NCBI RefSeq assembly: GCF_027366395.1
Contig: NZ_CP114771.1
Location: 1,116,001-1,180,000 of the forward strand
Length of the DNA stretch: 64,000 nucleotides
Reading direction: 5' to 3'
DNA from: Endozoicomonas sp. GU-1
GTDB taxonomy: Bacteria > Pseudomonadota > Gammaproteobacteria > Pseudomonadales > Endozoicomonadaceae
Both the position numbers and the translations under genes were made by a program. Within the stretch, counting starts at the first letter, position 1. Each line of letters opens with the position of its first letter. Below the pieces are notes generated by a model. The model was not told the DNA's origin and did no database searches. It saw only the letters and a program-made list of their open reading frames with translations. This document shows, one piece after another, positions 10,990 through 19,666 of the stretch.

Positions 10990-11493
10990 CTATCTGGTCA
11001 GGAATTCAGACAGGGGAAGAGACTGAGACTTCATCATAGACTTCTGGATAGTCTCCTGCGGGTTGATTTGTTGCGACATCATGCCCGGAAAAACAGGTGC
11101 ATGCCCGGTCATAAATAGATTTGCATCCCTCATACAAAGTGCAAAAGCCACCGGTGGCAAGAAAAAAGCTGTTGAGGCAACGGCCACCTGCGCGAAATGA
11201 ACCGGAGCATACGGAGTTAGATGTGCGTACTCTTTTCTCTCATCAGAGGTCAAATTATTGAAACAATGATAGGCCAAAAAATCATCGCGAGGTTGATTCA
11301 GTGCTGAAACAACGAATTGGTTTACCAGGGTAGTATACGATCCAAAAGCTATTGCATAAGCTGCATGCGTGAGCGTGGATTTTAAAAGATCTTTGCCATT
11401 TCGCCGGGTTGAATTATCAGGTGATTGAGTGGTTGCATCATGATTACCTTGCAGCACAGGGGCAGTATTATTAGTTGAAAAGCATAGCGTCAT
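10990..11493 (-). CDS. Small membrane protein, paralogue of the previous gene
   Basis: An unrecognised protein of about 167 residues. The start chosen is the ATG at 11493 because AGGA lies eight bases upstream and because the protein then begins MTLCFSTNN, aligned with the paralogue's MTLTICTSG; a longer frame to 11595 exists. Conserved features are SPDNSTRRN, a CFNNLTSDERKEYAHLTPYAP segment split by a few changes, and the hydrophobic stretch VAVASTAFFLPPVAFALC. Two likely membrane segments are visible. The pair probably arose by tandem duplication, with about 270 bp of non-coding DNA between the copies. Confidence 0.6.
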   Translation of the reverse strand: MTLCFSTNNTAPVLQGNHDATTQSPDNSTRRNGKDLLKSTLTHAAYAIAFGSYTTLVNQFVVSALNQPRDDFLAYHCFNNLTSDERKEYAHLTPYAPVHFAQVAVASTAFFLPPVAFALCMRDANLFMTGHAPVFPGMMSQQINPQETIQKSMMKSQSLPLSEFLTR

Positions 11494-11627
11494 GTTGATG
11501 TCCTCGTTTGTCTTTTTTTGGACACTATCAGAAAGTATTTCGTTCATTTTTTTTATTGAGATTATTTCTTGCACTTCCTTCAACCTCTGCCACAATTGAG
11601 TTTTTACTTTTCAACAAATCCAGCCTG

Positions 11628-11692
11628 CCTGACACAATTACCTGACACAATTACCTGACACAATTACCTGACACAATTACCTGACACAATTA
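11628..11692 (+). repeat. Five perfect 13-bp tandem repeats before the DUF6506 gene
   Basis: The unit CCTGACACAATTA occurs five times without any mismatch, ending one base before the AAAGGAG ribosome-binding site of the gene at 11705. A unit of 13 bp is not a multiple of three or of a helical turn. Perfect identity indicates recent expansion by slippage. It could alter promoter spacing or provide repeated operators. Confidence 0.9.
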
Positions 11693-11704
11693 AAAGGAGT
11701 CCAC

Positions 11705-12007
11705 ATGAAGTTTGCATTTATCTATGCCATGCCCGGCCTACAGTCCTCATCCATTCAGGAGAATGTTACTGAAAAAGCCCACTTTTATTGTGTATCCGTT
11801 GATATGAACCACAGGGAAACCGCCGCAGATATCGCCAGAGAACTGGTTGAAAAAAACGGTGTACAGATGATTGAACTTTGTGGTGGGTTAGCCAGCGCTG
11901 AAATTATTGCACTGGTAAAGGAAGAAACCGAAAACAGGGTACCTGTTGGGGCAGTATTTTATGGACCTGAAAGTAGAAAGTCCCTGATTGAACTGATGGG
12001 CATTTAG
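11705..12007 (+). CDS. DUF6506 family protein
   Basis: A complete 100-residue protein that resembles the small DUF6506 family of unknown function. It starts MKFAFIYAMPG and has IELCGGLASAEI near residue 57 and VPVGAVFYGPES near residue 81, matching the family's Gly-rich pattern. AAAGGAG lies five bases before the ATG. The stop overlaps the stop of the convergent bHLH gene by four bases. The array of 13-bp repeats directly upstream could influence its expression. Confidence 0.75.
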   Translation: MKFAFIYAMPGLQSSSIQENVTEKAHFYCVSVDMNHRETAADIARELVEKNGVQMIELCGGLASAEIIALVKEETENRVPVGAVFYGPESRKSLIELMGI

Positions 12008-12282
12008 CCATTTGAAAAGCCTTTATCTCCGCTACGCGGAATGAAATGAGATTGCTCCGTCGAACCCTTTACCAGAATATCTTTCAGCATTCTGATATAA
12101 CCAATGGCTCCACGCAACACATCAACATTCTTTATTTTCTTCTTACGAATCCCTTCGGAGAAATAAGTTCCACAGAGCCGTTCTTTTAAATCACCCATTG
12201 CAACCCTCATTATTGCCGTACGTTTCCGTTCTCGGACATTATGCTCGAGTCGTTTCTCACTGACTCCTGTCTGGTGTGCCAC
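12004..12282 (-). CDS. Basic helix-loop-helix (bHLH) domain protein, eukaryote-like
   Basis: This 92-residue protein looks like a bHLH transcription factor domain, a fold known mainly from eukaryotes. Residues 10-35 read EKRLEHNVRERKRTAIM then RVAMGDLKERL: a basic region with the NVRERxRT block also found in Twist-type factors, including the glutamate that contacts the E-box DNA core, followed by helix 1. A loop of about ten residues precedes KKKIKNVDVLRGAIGYIRML, the typical helix 2 with Lys, Leu, Ala and Tyr-Ile at the usual positions. The start is a GTG with only a weak GAGGGT sequence upstream. There is no bacterial helix-turn-helix. A role as a protein delivered to a host nucleus is inference; a phage or chromosomal regulator is also possible. 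It is flanked by IS debris and may be a recent acquisition. Confidence 0.72.
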   Translation of the reverse strand: MAHQTGVSEKRLEHNVRERKRTAIMRVAMGDLKERLCGTYFSEGIRKKKIKNVDVLRGAIGYIRMLKDILVKGSTEQSHFIPRSGDKGFSNG

Positions 12283-12311
12283 CTTGCACCCTCTATTCCT
12301 GGATGATGAAC

Positions 12312-12379
12312 CTTTACGTCAAAGTCCATCAGCTGTAAAAACTGTTGCACAAAAAACGCTGACAACCCTAAAAAACAAC
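12312..12379 (+). mobile_element. Short remnant of the transposase found at 17722
   Basis: About 68 bases match an internal part (near 18128-18195) of the transposase gene at 17722-19125, including the stretch around CTGTAAAAACTGTTGCAC. The remnant ends exactly where the IS66 left end begins at 12380, so the IS66 inserted into, or recombined with, an older element. Confidence 0.7.
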
Positions 12380-12448
12380 GTAAGCGCATTCAAAACCCAC
12401 GCTCTACCACTTTAATCTCCATTACGAAATCATAAGCCTCCAGTCTAC

Positions 12449-12802
12449 ATGGAGGCAAACATTTCTACACACTCCCTCAGAGAGAAGTGGCAACAACGCG
12501 TTCAATCCTGGCGTGATTCCGGATTAAGCCAGAGCTCCTGGTGTAAGCAACACAACCTCAGACCAAACCAGTTTTGGTACTGGAGAAAAAAGTTTGATGA
12601 AGCTTCTTTGCCCGTTGCCACTACAACACATAAAGAGGATAAGCCTTCTGCCTTTGTACAAGTCATTCCTGTCTCCCAGGCTGAAGTCGCAGGCACCGCT
12701 CTTTCATCGCTCAGCGTCACACTGCCCAGTGGGTTAACGGTCACAGGCTTTGACCAGACCAATCTGAAGTTAGCACAACAACTGATAGGGCTGCTCCAAT
12801 GA
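12449..12802 (+). CDS. IS66 accessory protein TnpA
   Basis: The 117-residue product matches the small IS66 TnpA protein, which has a helix-turn-helix-like N-terminus: WRDSGLSQSSWCKQHNLRPN followed by QFWYWRKKF near residue 45. It probably helps the transposase bind DNA. Its stop overlaps the tnpB start (ATGA at 12799), as in intact IS66 elements. Confidence 0.85.
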   Translation: MEANISTHSLREKWQQRVQSWRDSGLSQSSWCKQHNLRPNQFWYWRKKFDEASLPVATTTHKEDKPSAFVQVIPVSQAEVAGTALSSLSVTLPSGLTVTGFDQTNLKLAQQLIGLLQ

Positions 12803-13963
12803 GTCTGCCGGTTATGCGTCCTCCAGTGACCCTTCCCAGAGTCTACCTGCATCGAGACCCGGTCGATTTCCGGAAATCTTTCAAGAATCATCAAAGCCGC
12901 TGAGTTGCCCAGGCATCCTATTCCCAAGTCAGCAGTGACAACCTGCATGCTGGCCTACATCATTGTTGCCAAGTTCTGTGATGCCCTGCCTCTGTACCGG
13001 CAGGAAAAAATCCTCGCCCGTTACGGTGGTTCGGTCACCCGCACGACTATGGCTAACTGGTTGATGCGTCTGTCCCGGCAACTACAGGGACTGATCAACC
13101 TGATGTACGACCATCAGCGGACAGGACGAGTGATTAATGCTGACGAAACCCGGATACAGGCACTTAAAGAACCCAGCAAGGCAATAACATCGGACAAATA
13201 CATGTGGGTCACACTGGGTGGGCCACCGGGACAAACCGCCGTGTTGTTTGAATATGATCCTTCCCGAAGCAAGGAGGTTCCCCTGCGCCTGTTTGAAGGG
13301 TTCAGTGGTTACCTGCAAACGGATGGTTACAAAAGCTACGATGCAGTCTGCCGTCAGGAAGGCATAACGCAGCTTGGCTGTTTTGACCATGTGAGACGTA
13401 AATTCACCGATGCCCAAAAAGGTGAGACCAAACCAGGTAAGAAGGTAAAGGGCAATAAAGTCAGCAAGGCAGATGTAGCCCTGGGCAAAATCCGCAAGCT
13501 GTATGCCATTGAAGAAGAGATCAAAGGACTCACCGCAGCAGAGAAAAAAGTCCGCCGACAGGAAGACAGTAAGCCACTGCTTGATGACCTGCACCAGTGG
13601 CTACAGAAAAACGTCACCCGGCTGATACCGGATAGTCTTACCCATAGAGCCATGAGCTATGCCCTGAACCAGTGGTCAAAACTGGTGGTTTACTGTGAAG
13701 ACGGACACCTCAACATTAGCAACGCGGCAGCTGAGAACGCTATCCGCCCCTTCACTGTGGGTAGGCGTAACTGGCTCTTTGCTGATACCCCGAAAGATGC
13801 CAAAGCGAGTGCAACCTACTACAGCCTGATCGAAAGCGCGAAGGCCAATGGGCTGGAACCGTTCGAATACCTGAGTCACATTTTGAAAGAACTGCCTTAT
13901 GCCGACACGGTTGAGAAACTGGAGCAGCTCCTGCCCTGGGCAGTGAAAGCATCTAAAGGATAA
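12799..13963 (+). pseudogene. IS66 tnpB start fused to tnpC end by deletion
   Basis: The first 34 codons (12799-12903) are the start of TnpB, with VYLHRDPVDFRKSF, and then stop. From about 12885 the frame changes to the C-terminal two thirds of the TnpC transposase (HPIPKSAVTTCMLAYI, then DALPLYRQEKIL, and the DDE-type catalytic parts NADETRIQAL and AAENAIRPFTVGRRNW). About 0.8 kb expected between them in an intact IS66 is missing, so the element cannot make complete TnpB or TnpC. Confidence 0.8.
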
Positions 13964-14010
13964 GTCGTAAAGTTTGGGCTGGCTATGACGGTGGTTTTAT
14001 TGGCGCTTAC

Positions 14011-14601
14011 AGACCACCTGATTCAGGTCAGGTCGGTGGTCACGGCTGTAACCGCGGCAGATATGGATACAATTCAAGTCATCAGGATTTTCATGACTGT
14101 TATAGATTCCATCCACATGAAAGCTGGTGCCATCCAGATTTAATGCCTTGCAGGGCAGCTTCAGATGATTGACAACCTTAACGGCAAGGTTCAGGTACAA
14201 GTCACTGACGCCAGCGTCGTACAGGCTATCAAGGGCCCGACCAAGTACCTTGTCGTTCAAGTGTTCGGGTTGTATGCCTTCCCCGATGAGGCGATCAATC
14301 GGCTTGTCCTCAAAAAACTCAGGGAACATATACAGAGTTTGCCCTGTAAACCCCAACCCATTGATTATCATTGCGACCACCGCTTGTCCTATAGTGACAT
14401 TACGCGCATCGGAGTCATTAGTTATACGCGCATCGATGTATTCGGCTATCTTTAGCTCCCGACACATAGCGGCAACCAAGCCAAGGTGGTTCAGGTTCTT
14501 AAACTGGTATTGAACTGGCAACATGTCGACGTTCCTGAATATCTGATCAATCCTTTGACAACAGATTTCAGAAAAATATCAATCGGGGTGGTGAAAGGCA
14601 G
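14011..14601 (-). mobile_element. Truncated IS1634 element (5' third of the transposase)
   Basis: This is the right end of an IS1634-family element, nearly identical to 26425-27015 of the full copy. It encodes the first 168 residues of the transposase (MLPVQYQFKNLNHLGLVAAM start) and ends with the terminal repeat GGGGTGGTGAAAGGCAG at 14601. The left part has been replaced by IS66. At 14601 the IS joins directly to the DPAYA-repeat gene copy 1, whose first ten or so codons were lost. Confidence 0.88.
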
Positions 14602-15523
14602 TTCGATGCTTCTTTTTCTTATCTTTGTTCCGGAGCATTAGGTTCAGTAGGTCAAGAACAGCAATTTGATGCCACCGAACAGCAGCCTATTTATCAAGGC
14701 ATACCCGTTCAAGTTCTGAACCCCATTTCTATCTACAATTGCCGACCAGATATATATCAAATTAAAGCTAATCATTCTAATACAATGATTAAATATCACA
14801 TTAAATCTCTAACAAAATTCGATTCAGAAAACGCTTCTGAAACAGGTATTCCAGAAATACCACAAGCCATTCTTGATGAATATATTCCTTACCAGCCTAA
14901 TTATAAACCCGGTAAGCATAGATTATTACTAACACCAAATGCTCCCTTTCCGCAGCTAATATCGTGGGACGAGATTGAAATTAACGAGCCAACAGCAGCG
15001 AACCAAACCAGCTCAGGTTTACAGTTAACCAACCTTACTGCCGGAATTCACAGTTCACAAGATTTACGGCCAGTTGCTGTCGTTAATCCATTATACATGC
15101 ACCAGCCTACCATTGATAACCAAACAAACCAGACAGAAGGTAATGTTGATGGCAGCTCTTCACTTGCCGAGCGCAAAAGGGAGCGCCGAAGAGTACGCGG
15201 AAGGCAGCGCTACCAGACAGATCCCGCTTACGCCGAGCACCAAAGGGAGCGCCAAAGGGAGTACAAAAAGGGAGCGCTACCACGCAGACCCCGCCGCTTA
15301 CGTCAAGCGTCAAAAGGAGCGAAGAAGGGGGCGCTGCCAGGCAGATCCCACTCACGCGGAGGGACAAATGATCTATAGACAGACCTACAAAAGAATCAAA
15401 ATACAAACCTCCAACAAGGAAGAAGCGAAAAAGCAAGCTGTGATCGCAAGAGAACGGTATCTTCAGTCAGTCAATTTAGCTAAAAACTCAGGTGATTTAC
15501 CACTGACTTTCGAAGGGTTTTAA
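14602..15523 (+). pseudogene. DPAYA-repeat protein copy 1 (type 1), start removed by IS1634 and frameshifted
   Basis: The frame opens directly at the IS1634 end with FDASFSYLCSGALGSVGQEQ, which aligns with residue 11 onward of the intact type 1 copies. The N-terminal domain is complete to the GSSSLAERKRERRR boundary near 15180. The repeat array is short, with three DPAYA-like motifs, and a frameshift around 15270 moves the rest (ADPAAYVKRQKERRRG, then the IYRQTYKRIKIQTSNKEEAK tail) into another frame that ends at 15523. Unlike the copies from 24 kb onward it lies on the plus strand. Confidence 0.75.
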
Positions 15524-15646
15524 ATCGCTATTTGTAATAACAAATATTTATACCTCGCTGACTTAAATCAAGAATAATTTGTGAAAGAGAGGAACTTTTA
15601 TAAAAATGCATGGTCGTAAGCTGTAACTCATTAAATCGATAACTCA

Positions 15647-16930
15647 ATGGATCAGATTAATCAATTTCCTACATTTGATGCTTATTTTAATTGTCTTTGT
15701 TCCAGCGCATTAGGTTTTGCAAATCAAGAACAGCCATCAGGTGCCACCGAACACCAGCCTGTTTATCAAGGCATACCCGTTCAAGCGCAGAACTCTATTC
15801 CTATTTACAATATCGGACCAGATACATATCAGAATGAAGCTGATCATTTTTATTCATTGAATCAATATAATATAACAAACCTCAATTCAGAAAACGCTTC
15901 TAAAACAGGTATTCCAAACATACCACAATCCATTCTTGATCAATATGTTCCTTACCAGCAGGGTTATGAAACCGTTATTAATCCATTATTACTAACACCA
16001 GGCACTCCCTTTCAGGAGCCAATTTCGTGGGACGAGCTTAACATTAGAGAGCAAACAACAGCGAATCATACAAGTTCAGGTTTACAGTTAACTCATCTTC
16101 CTGCCGCAATTCATAGTTTACCAGATTTACGGCCAGTTGCTGTCGTTAATCCGTTATCCATGCACCATGCTACAAGTGTTAACCAAACAACAAATGATCC
16201 CCCCCCCACAGGCAGAAGTCAATGTTGATGTCAGTTCTTCACTTGCCGGGCGTAAAAAGAGCACCAAAGGGAGCGCCACCAGACATATCTCACTCACGTC
16301 GAGCACCAAAGGGAGCGCCAAAAGGAGCTTCGCAAAGATCCCGCTTACGCCGAGCGAGAAAGGGAGCGCAGAAGGAAGCGCTACCGGACAGATCCCGCTT
16401 ATGCCGAACGCGAAAGGGAGCGCAAAAGGAAGCGCCACAGGGAGCGTTCCCAGACTGATCCCGCTTACGTCGAGCGCCAAAGGGAGAGCGTGAGGGAGCG
16501 TCGCAAAGATCCCGCTTACGCCGAGCGCGAAAGGGAGCGCCAAAGGGCGCTTAGCAAAGATCCCGCTTACGCCGAGCGCAAAAGGGAGCGCCAAAGGGAA
16601 CGTCGCAAAGATCCCGCTTACGCCAAGCGCGAAAGGGAGCGCCAAAAGGAGCTTCGCAAAGATCCCGCTTACGCCGAGAGACAAAAGATCTATAAAAAGA
16701 CCTGCCAGAGAATCAAACTACAAACCACCAACAAGGATGAAGCTAAAGAGCAAGCTGTGATCGCAAGAGAGCAGTATCTTCAGTCAGTCAGTTCAGATAA
16801 AAACCCCAATAATCAACTACTGACGTCTAATTTAATGGAAACGCCCCAGAGTTCCATTAAAAATTCAGAAGGTACTGCGCCAGATTCGGCGCAACTCCTT
16901 TTATTTCCCTCCCTGAACAAAAGCCTTTAG
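15647..16930 (+). pseudogene. DPAYA-repeat protein copy 2 (type 1), two frameshifts
   Basis: The first 193 codons give the type 1 N-terminal domain (MDQINQFPTFDAYFNCLC start; IPQSILDQYVPYQQGY near residue 95). A run of nine C at 16199-16207 then shifts the frame; a second shift near 16255 is needed to reach the repeat array. The array reads cleanly in the frame ending at 16930, with RKDPAYAERERERQRAL-type repeats, and the tail is YKKTCQRIKLQTTNKDEAKE. The leader has GAGAGGAACTTTTATAAAAA 60 bases before the ATG, the family's conserved upstream block. Confidence 0.78.
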
Positions 16931-17079
16931 ACCAACTCCCACTGACTCGCCTTTCACGGTAATAATCGAACCATCCTGGAGCTCTGCCTGACTGGTGCCA
17001 TTACCGTTATTGCGGTGATGGTAGCCAAAACTTCCACTCCTCCAGGTATCAATGCCTTGAACTGCTGCAGGATATTCAT
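16931..17079 (-). pseudogene. Prophage fragment: small tail-region protein
   Basis: Reading the minus strand from 17079 gives MNILQQFKALIPGGVEVLAT and, after a frameshift, GNGTSQAELQDGSIITVKGE then VGLKAFVQGGK. This looks like a small phage tail-region protein of about 60 residues, of a type I associate with genes downstream of gene B (see 63935). It confirms that prophage DNA also flanks the plus-strand pair of repeat genes. It is a remnant only. Confidence 0.45.
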
Positions 17080-17166
17080 GTAGTTGACAGATTCTCCAAA
17101 ACCCTTGCCAATCAATAATGATCAAGTTGATGGGGTCGATATGGCTTGTATATTTATTGAACGTGA

Positions 17167-17544
17167 TTCTCGTATATCCAGCCAGCCACTATCAAACTGT
17201 TCCTTGTCAAAGGCAGCCCAACCGGACTGCGTACCGCCGAAATGTCCAATTGGACAGGCAAGGCCATTGCCGGACCTCGAAGTGATCTTGATGATTTTCT
17301 GACTCGGCCAGAGTTGAGCAGCCCAGGGGTTTATCTGCTAAGGGGCACTGATTCTGAGTCTGGAGATCCGGTTTTTTATATAGGCGAAGCAGAGGACGTT
17401 TCCAAGCGGCTGAAACAGCATGCCAAAAATGAGGAAAAAGACTACTGGATTCACACCTCTGCCTTTGTCAGCAAAGACGATAACCTGACGAAAGCCCATA
17501 TACGCTATATAGAGGGAAAACTGATTGTTTGCTGTTTGAGGTAG
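17167..17544 (+). pseudogene. GIY-YIG nuclease-family protein, truncated at both ends
   Basis: The open frame begins after a stop at 17164 with no good start codon. It contains IKLFLVKGSPTGLRTAEMSN, NWTGKAIAGPR, and then a GIY-YIG-like core: SSPGVYLLRGTDSESGDPVF followed by YIGEAEDVSKRLKQHA and the NNLTKAHIRYIEGKL-like NLTKAHIRYIEGKL block. These match stand-alone GIY-YIG proteins that usually exceed 250 residues; here the frame stops 13 residues after the core. Neighbouring DNA is phage debris and a transposase, so this is probably a broken passenger gene. Confidence 0.7.
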
Positions 17545-17721
17545 CCACCATCGTCTTGCCGGTATAACCGCCATATTGATCCAGCAAGGGGCTTTCTACC
17601 TCAGTAATTCCCACAACGACTGAAAGCCCGCTGTTCCCAAGGTCTGGAAGCTTACAGGACAATTTCAGCTACGCAGTCTAAAATAGATGATGCTTTTGGC
17701 AAAATAGCAACACAGTATCCT

Positions 17722-19125
17722 ATGCCTACCTCTCATAATCATTCGGTTACTACTGACCTCATTGATCTTGTCTTTGAACAAGTTCAAGAGATTCCCGATC
17801 CTCGCTCACAAAAAGGGCGCTCATCAAATTTTTCCATTTCCGATTTGTTTATGTATGCCCTTGCTGTTTTTCATAACAAAAATCCATCGTTACTGGCCTG
17901 CGATGACAAACGTGAACAGCCCACTATCAAGGAAAACGCCAAGAGTTTATATCATGTTCAAAATATACCCTGTGATACCTATCTGAGATCAATAATTGAT
18001 CACGTTAAGACAAAGCATATTCGACCACTGTTTCTCGCCCTTTTTGCTTATTGTCAGCGTCGTGGGAAATTGAAACATTTTCAATATTTTAAAGAGGGCT
18101 ACCTGGCTCCCATTGATGGCACACAAACTTTTACGTCAAAGAGTATCAATTGTAAAAACTGTTGCACAAAAAACGCCGACAATCCTAAAAAAACAACTGT
18201 TTTCTATCATCAGTTATCCGCGATCTGTCTTGTAAAGCCAGGATTGAAAACAGTTCTGCCGTTAATGCCAGAACCTATTACTCAACAAAAAGATGCTTCC
18301 AAAAATGACTGTGAAGTGCGTGCCCTTGAACGCATTCTGGAAGATCTCTCCAGGGAACACTACCACCTGAAATTGGTACTGGGTTTAGATGGTCTCTATT
18401 CCAAGGGGCCAACCCTTAAACTCATCCGGTCTTATGGTCACAATTTTATCACTGTTGCCAAGGACAGTGATCATGAGGCTTTGCTGGAAGCCGTTGATGA
18501 TCTGGACCGGGAAGGCAAAGTCCGTCGGTTCACTTATACCGACAAACGGGGTCACCGGCATTCGTCTCGCTACGTAAACGATGTTCCACTCAATAAGTCA
18601 CATCCTGATTTTATGGTCAATTATGTCGACTATGTGGAAACGGATTCGGATGGAAAAATAAAGTACTGCAATAGCTGGGTAACCAGCCTGCCCATTCACA
18701 ACCATATGTGTTGCATGAAAATCATGCGAGGAGGACGCGCACGGTGGTTAATTGAAAATGAAACGTTCAATACACTGAAGAATTTGGGTTACAGTCTTGA
18801 GCATAACTATGGTCATGGTGAAGAGAATCTGGCAAGCAACTTTGCCTGTCTGATGTTTCTTGCCTTTCTGATTGATCAAATTGTTGAGCTTTCCTGCCCA
18901 TTATTTAATGAAGCGCTGAAGGCTAACAAGCGGAAAAAGATTTTTTGGGAAAAGCAGAGGAATTTTTTTGAGATTTTTGTGGTTAGTTCCTGGGTGTTAT
19001 TCATGAAGGGGCTGATCTTGCAGGGTACACCTGAACCAAAACCGAAAGGCAAGCGAGTGAAACCAAGTGAACAGCCAAAACGGAAAATGATCAGCATCCG
19101 GAGTTTATTCCCTGATACGGCATAG
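17722..19125 (+). CDS. DDE transposase (IS4-like; exact family uncertain)
   Basis: A complete 467-residue transposase. The N-terminal part contains EIPDPRSQKGRSSNFSISDL, typical of elements in which a PDPR motif precedes the catalytic core. Candidate catalytic acidic residues are in YLAPIDGTQTF (near residue 133), LVLGLDGLYSK (near residue 220) and WLIENETFNTLKN (near residue 344), the last being the YREK-like block. No clear terminal repeats were found by eye. A short relic of the same gene lies at 12312-12379, so the element has been active here before. Confidence 0.8.
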   Translation: MPTSHNHSVTTDLIDLVFEQVQEIPDPRSQKGRSSNFSISDLFMYALAVFHNKNPSLLACDDKREQPTIKENAKSLYHVQNIPCDTYLRSIIDHVKTKHIRPLFLALFAYCQRRGKLKHFQYFKEGYLAPIDGTQTFTSKSINCKNCCTKNADNPKKTTVFYHQLSAICLVKPGLKTVLPLMPEPITQQKDASKNDCEVRALERILEDLSREHYHLKLVLGLDGLYSKGPTLKLIRSYGHNFITVAKDSDHEALLEAVDDLDREGKVRRFTYTDKRGHRHSSRYVNDVPLNKSHPDFMVNYVDYVETDSDGKIKYCNSWVTSLPIHNHMCCMKIMRGGRARWLIENETFNTLKNLGYSLEHNYGHGEENLASNFACLMFLAFLIDQIVELSCPLFNEALKANKRKKIFWEKQRNFFEIFVVSSWVLFMKGLILQGTPEPKPKGKRVKPSEQPKRKMISIRSLFPDTA

Positions 19126-19224
19126 TTACCAAATAATAACCCATTTTCTTCAGTGAATTTAAGTTAACCTATGGATCAGATTTTGTGCTGAGTTTTTTGT
19201 TTGTGTCCAAAAAAGTAATGAGAC

Positions 19225-19625
19225 AATTAAGGGAAAATCTTTATTTTTTCCCTTTTTGCGGGAATTGCTGTTTCTACCTTGGCACTCGCCACCAAAGGGG
19301 CATAAACGCTTTTAGCTTTTAGCTTTTAGCCTTTACCGTCAGGTCGCCTGCGGTAATGTTGGCGCTCATCGGCTGAATGCCATAGTAACGGGAGGTATCG
19401 GCTATCTGTGTTTCCTGAATACGGCTGGTTTCTTCCTCTGGCTCCCCCGGCACTGGTGGCGCTCCGACAAAGGTTGTCACCAAAGGAGCGCTAATCTCCA
19501 TTTCCACTTTACGCCGATCAAAATCCACATACTTTTGCCCGTCGTTAAAAGTAAAAGTCTCAACGGAATAATCAACGGCAGTAATACGAATCTCGACTTG
19601 AGAGTTCCCAAAGCACAATAGTTCA
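19225..19625 (-). pseudogene. Prophage fragment: middle part of tail gene B
   Basis: The minus strand encodes VEIRITAVDYSVETFTFNDG, then KYVDFDRRKVEMEISAPLVT and ADTSRYYGIQPMSANITAGD. The same ITAVDYSVE block occurs in the gene B remnant at 25240, which ties this fragment to gene B. Three copies of a 7-bp unit (CTTTTAG, 19311-19331) near the 3' side shift the frame before SVYAPLVASAKVETAIPA. The 5' end has been cut by the IS701-like element. Confidence 0.6.
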
Positions 19626-19666
19626 GCAAAAAGTGAATAAACTGCTAATAGCAACCATCCCCAACG

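Larger units (their letters stand above)
12380..14010 (+). mobile_element. IS66-family element with internal deletion
   Basis: The ends are GTAAGCGCATTCAAAACC at the left and the inverted form of GTAAGCGCCAATAAAACC at the right, the usual IS66 terminus. The flanks show no target duplication: a transposase remnant on the left and the cut end of an IS1634 element on the right. This suggests rearrangement after insertion. The element carries tnpA, but tnpB and tnpC are joined by a deletion. Confidence 0.85.

Noticed and set aside
17468-17662. Minus-strand frame of 64 codons (GNSGLSVVVGITEVESPLLD)
   Set aside because: It might be a phage protein fragment, but I could not match it to any gene in the window and did not list it as a feature.
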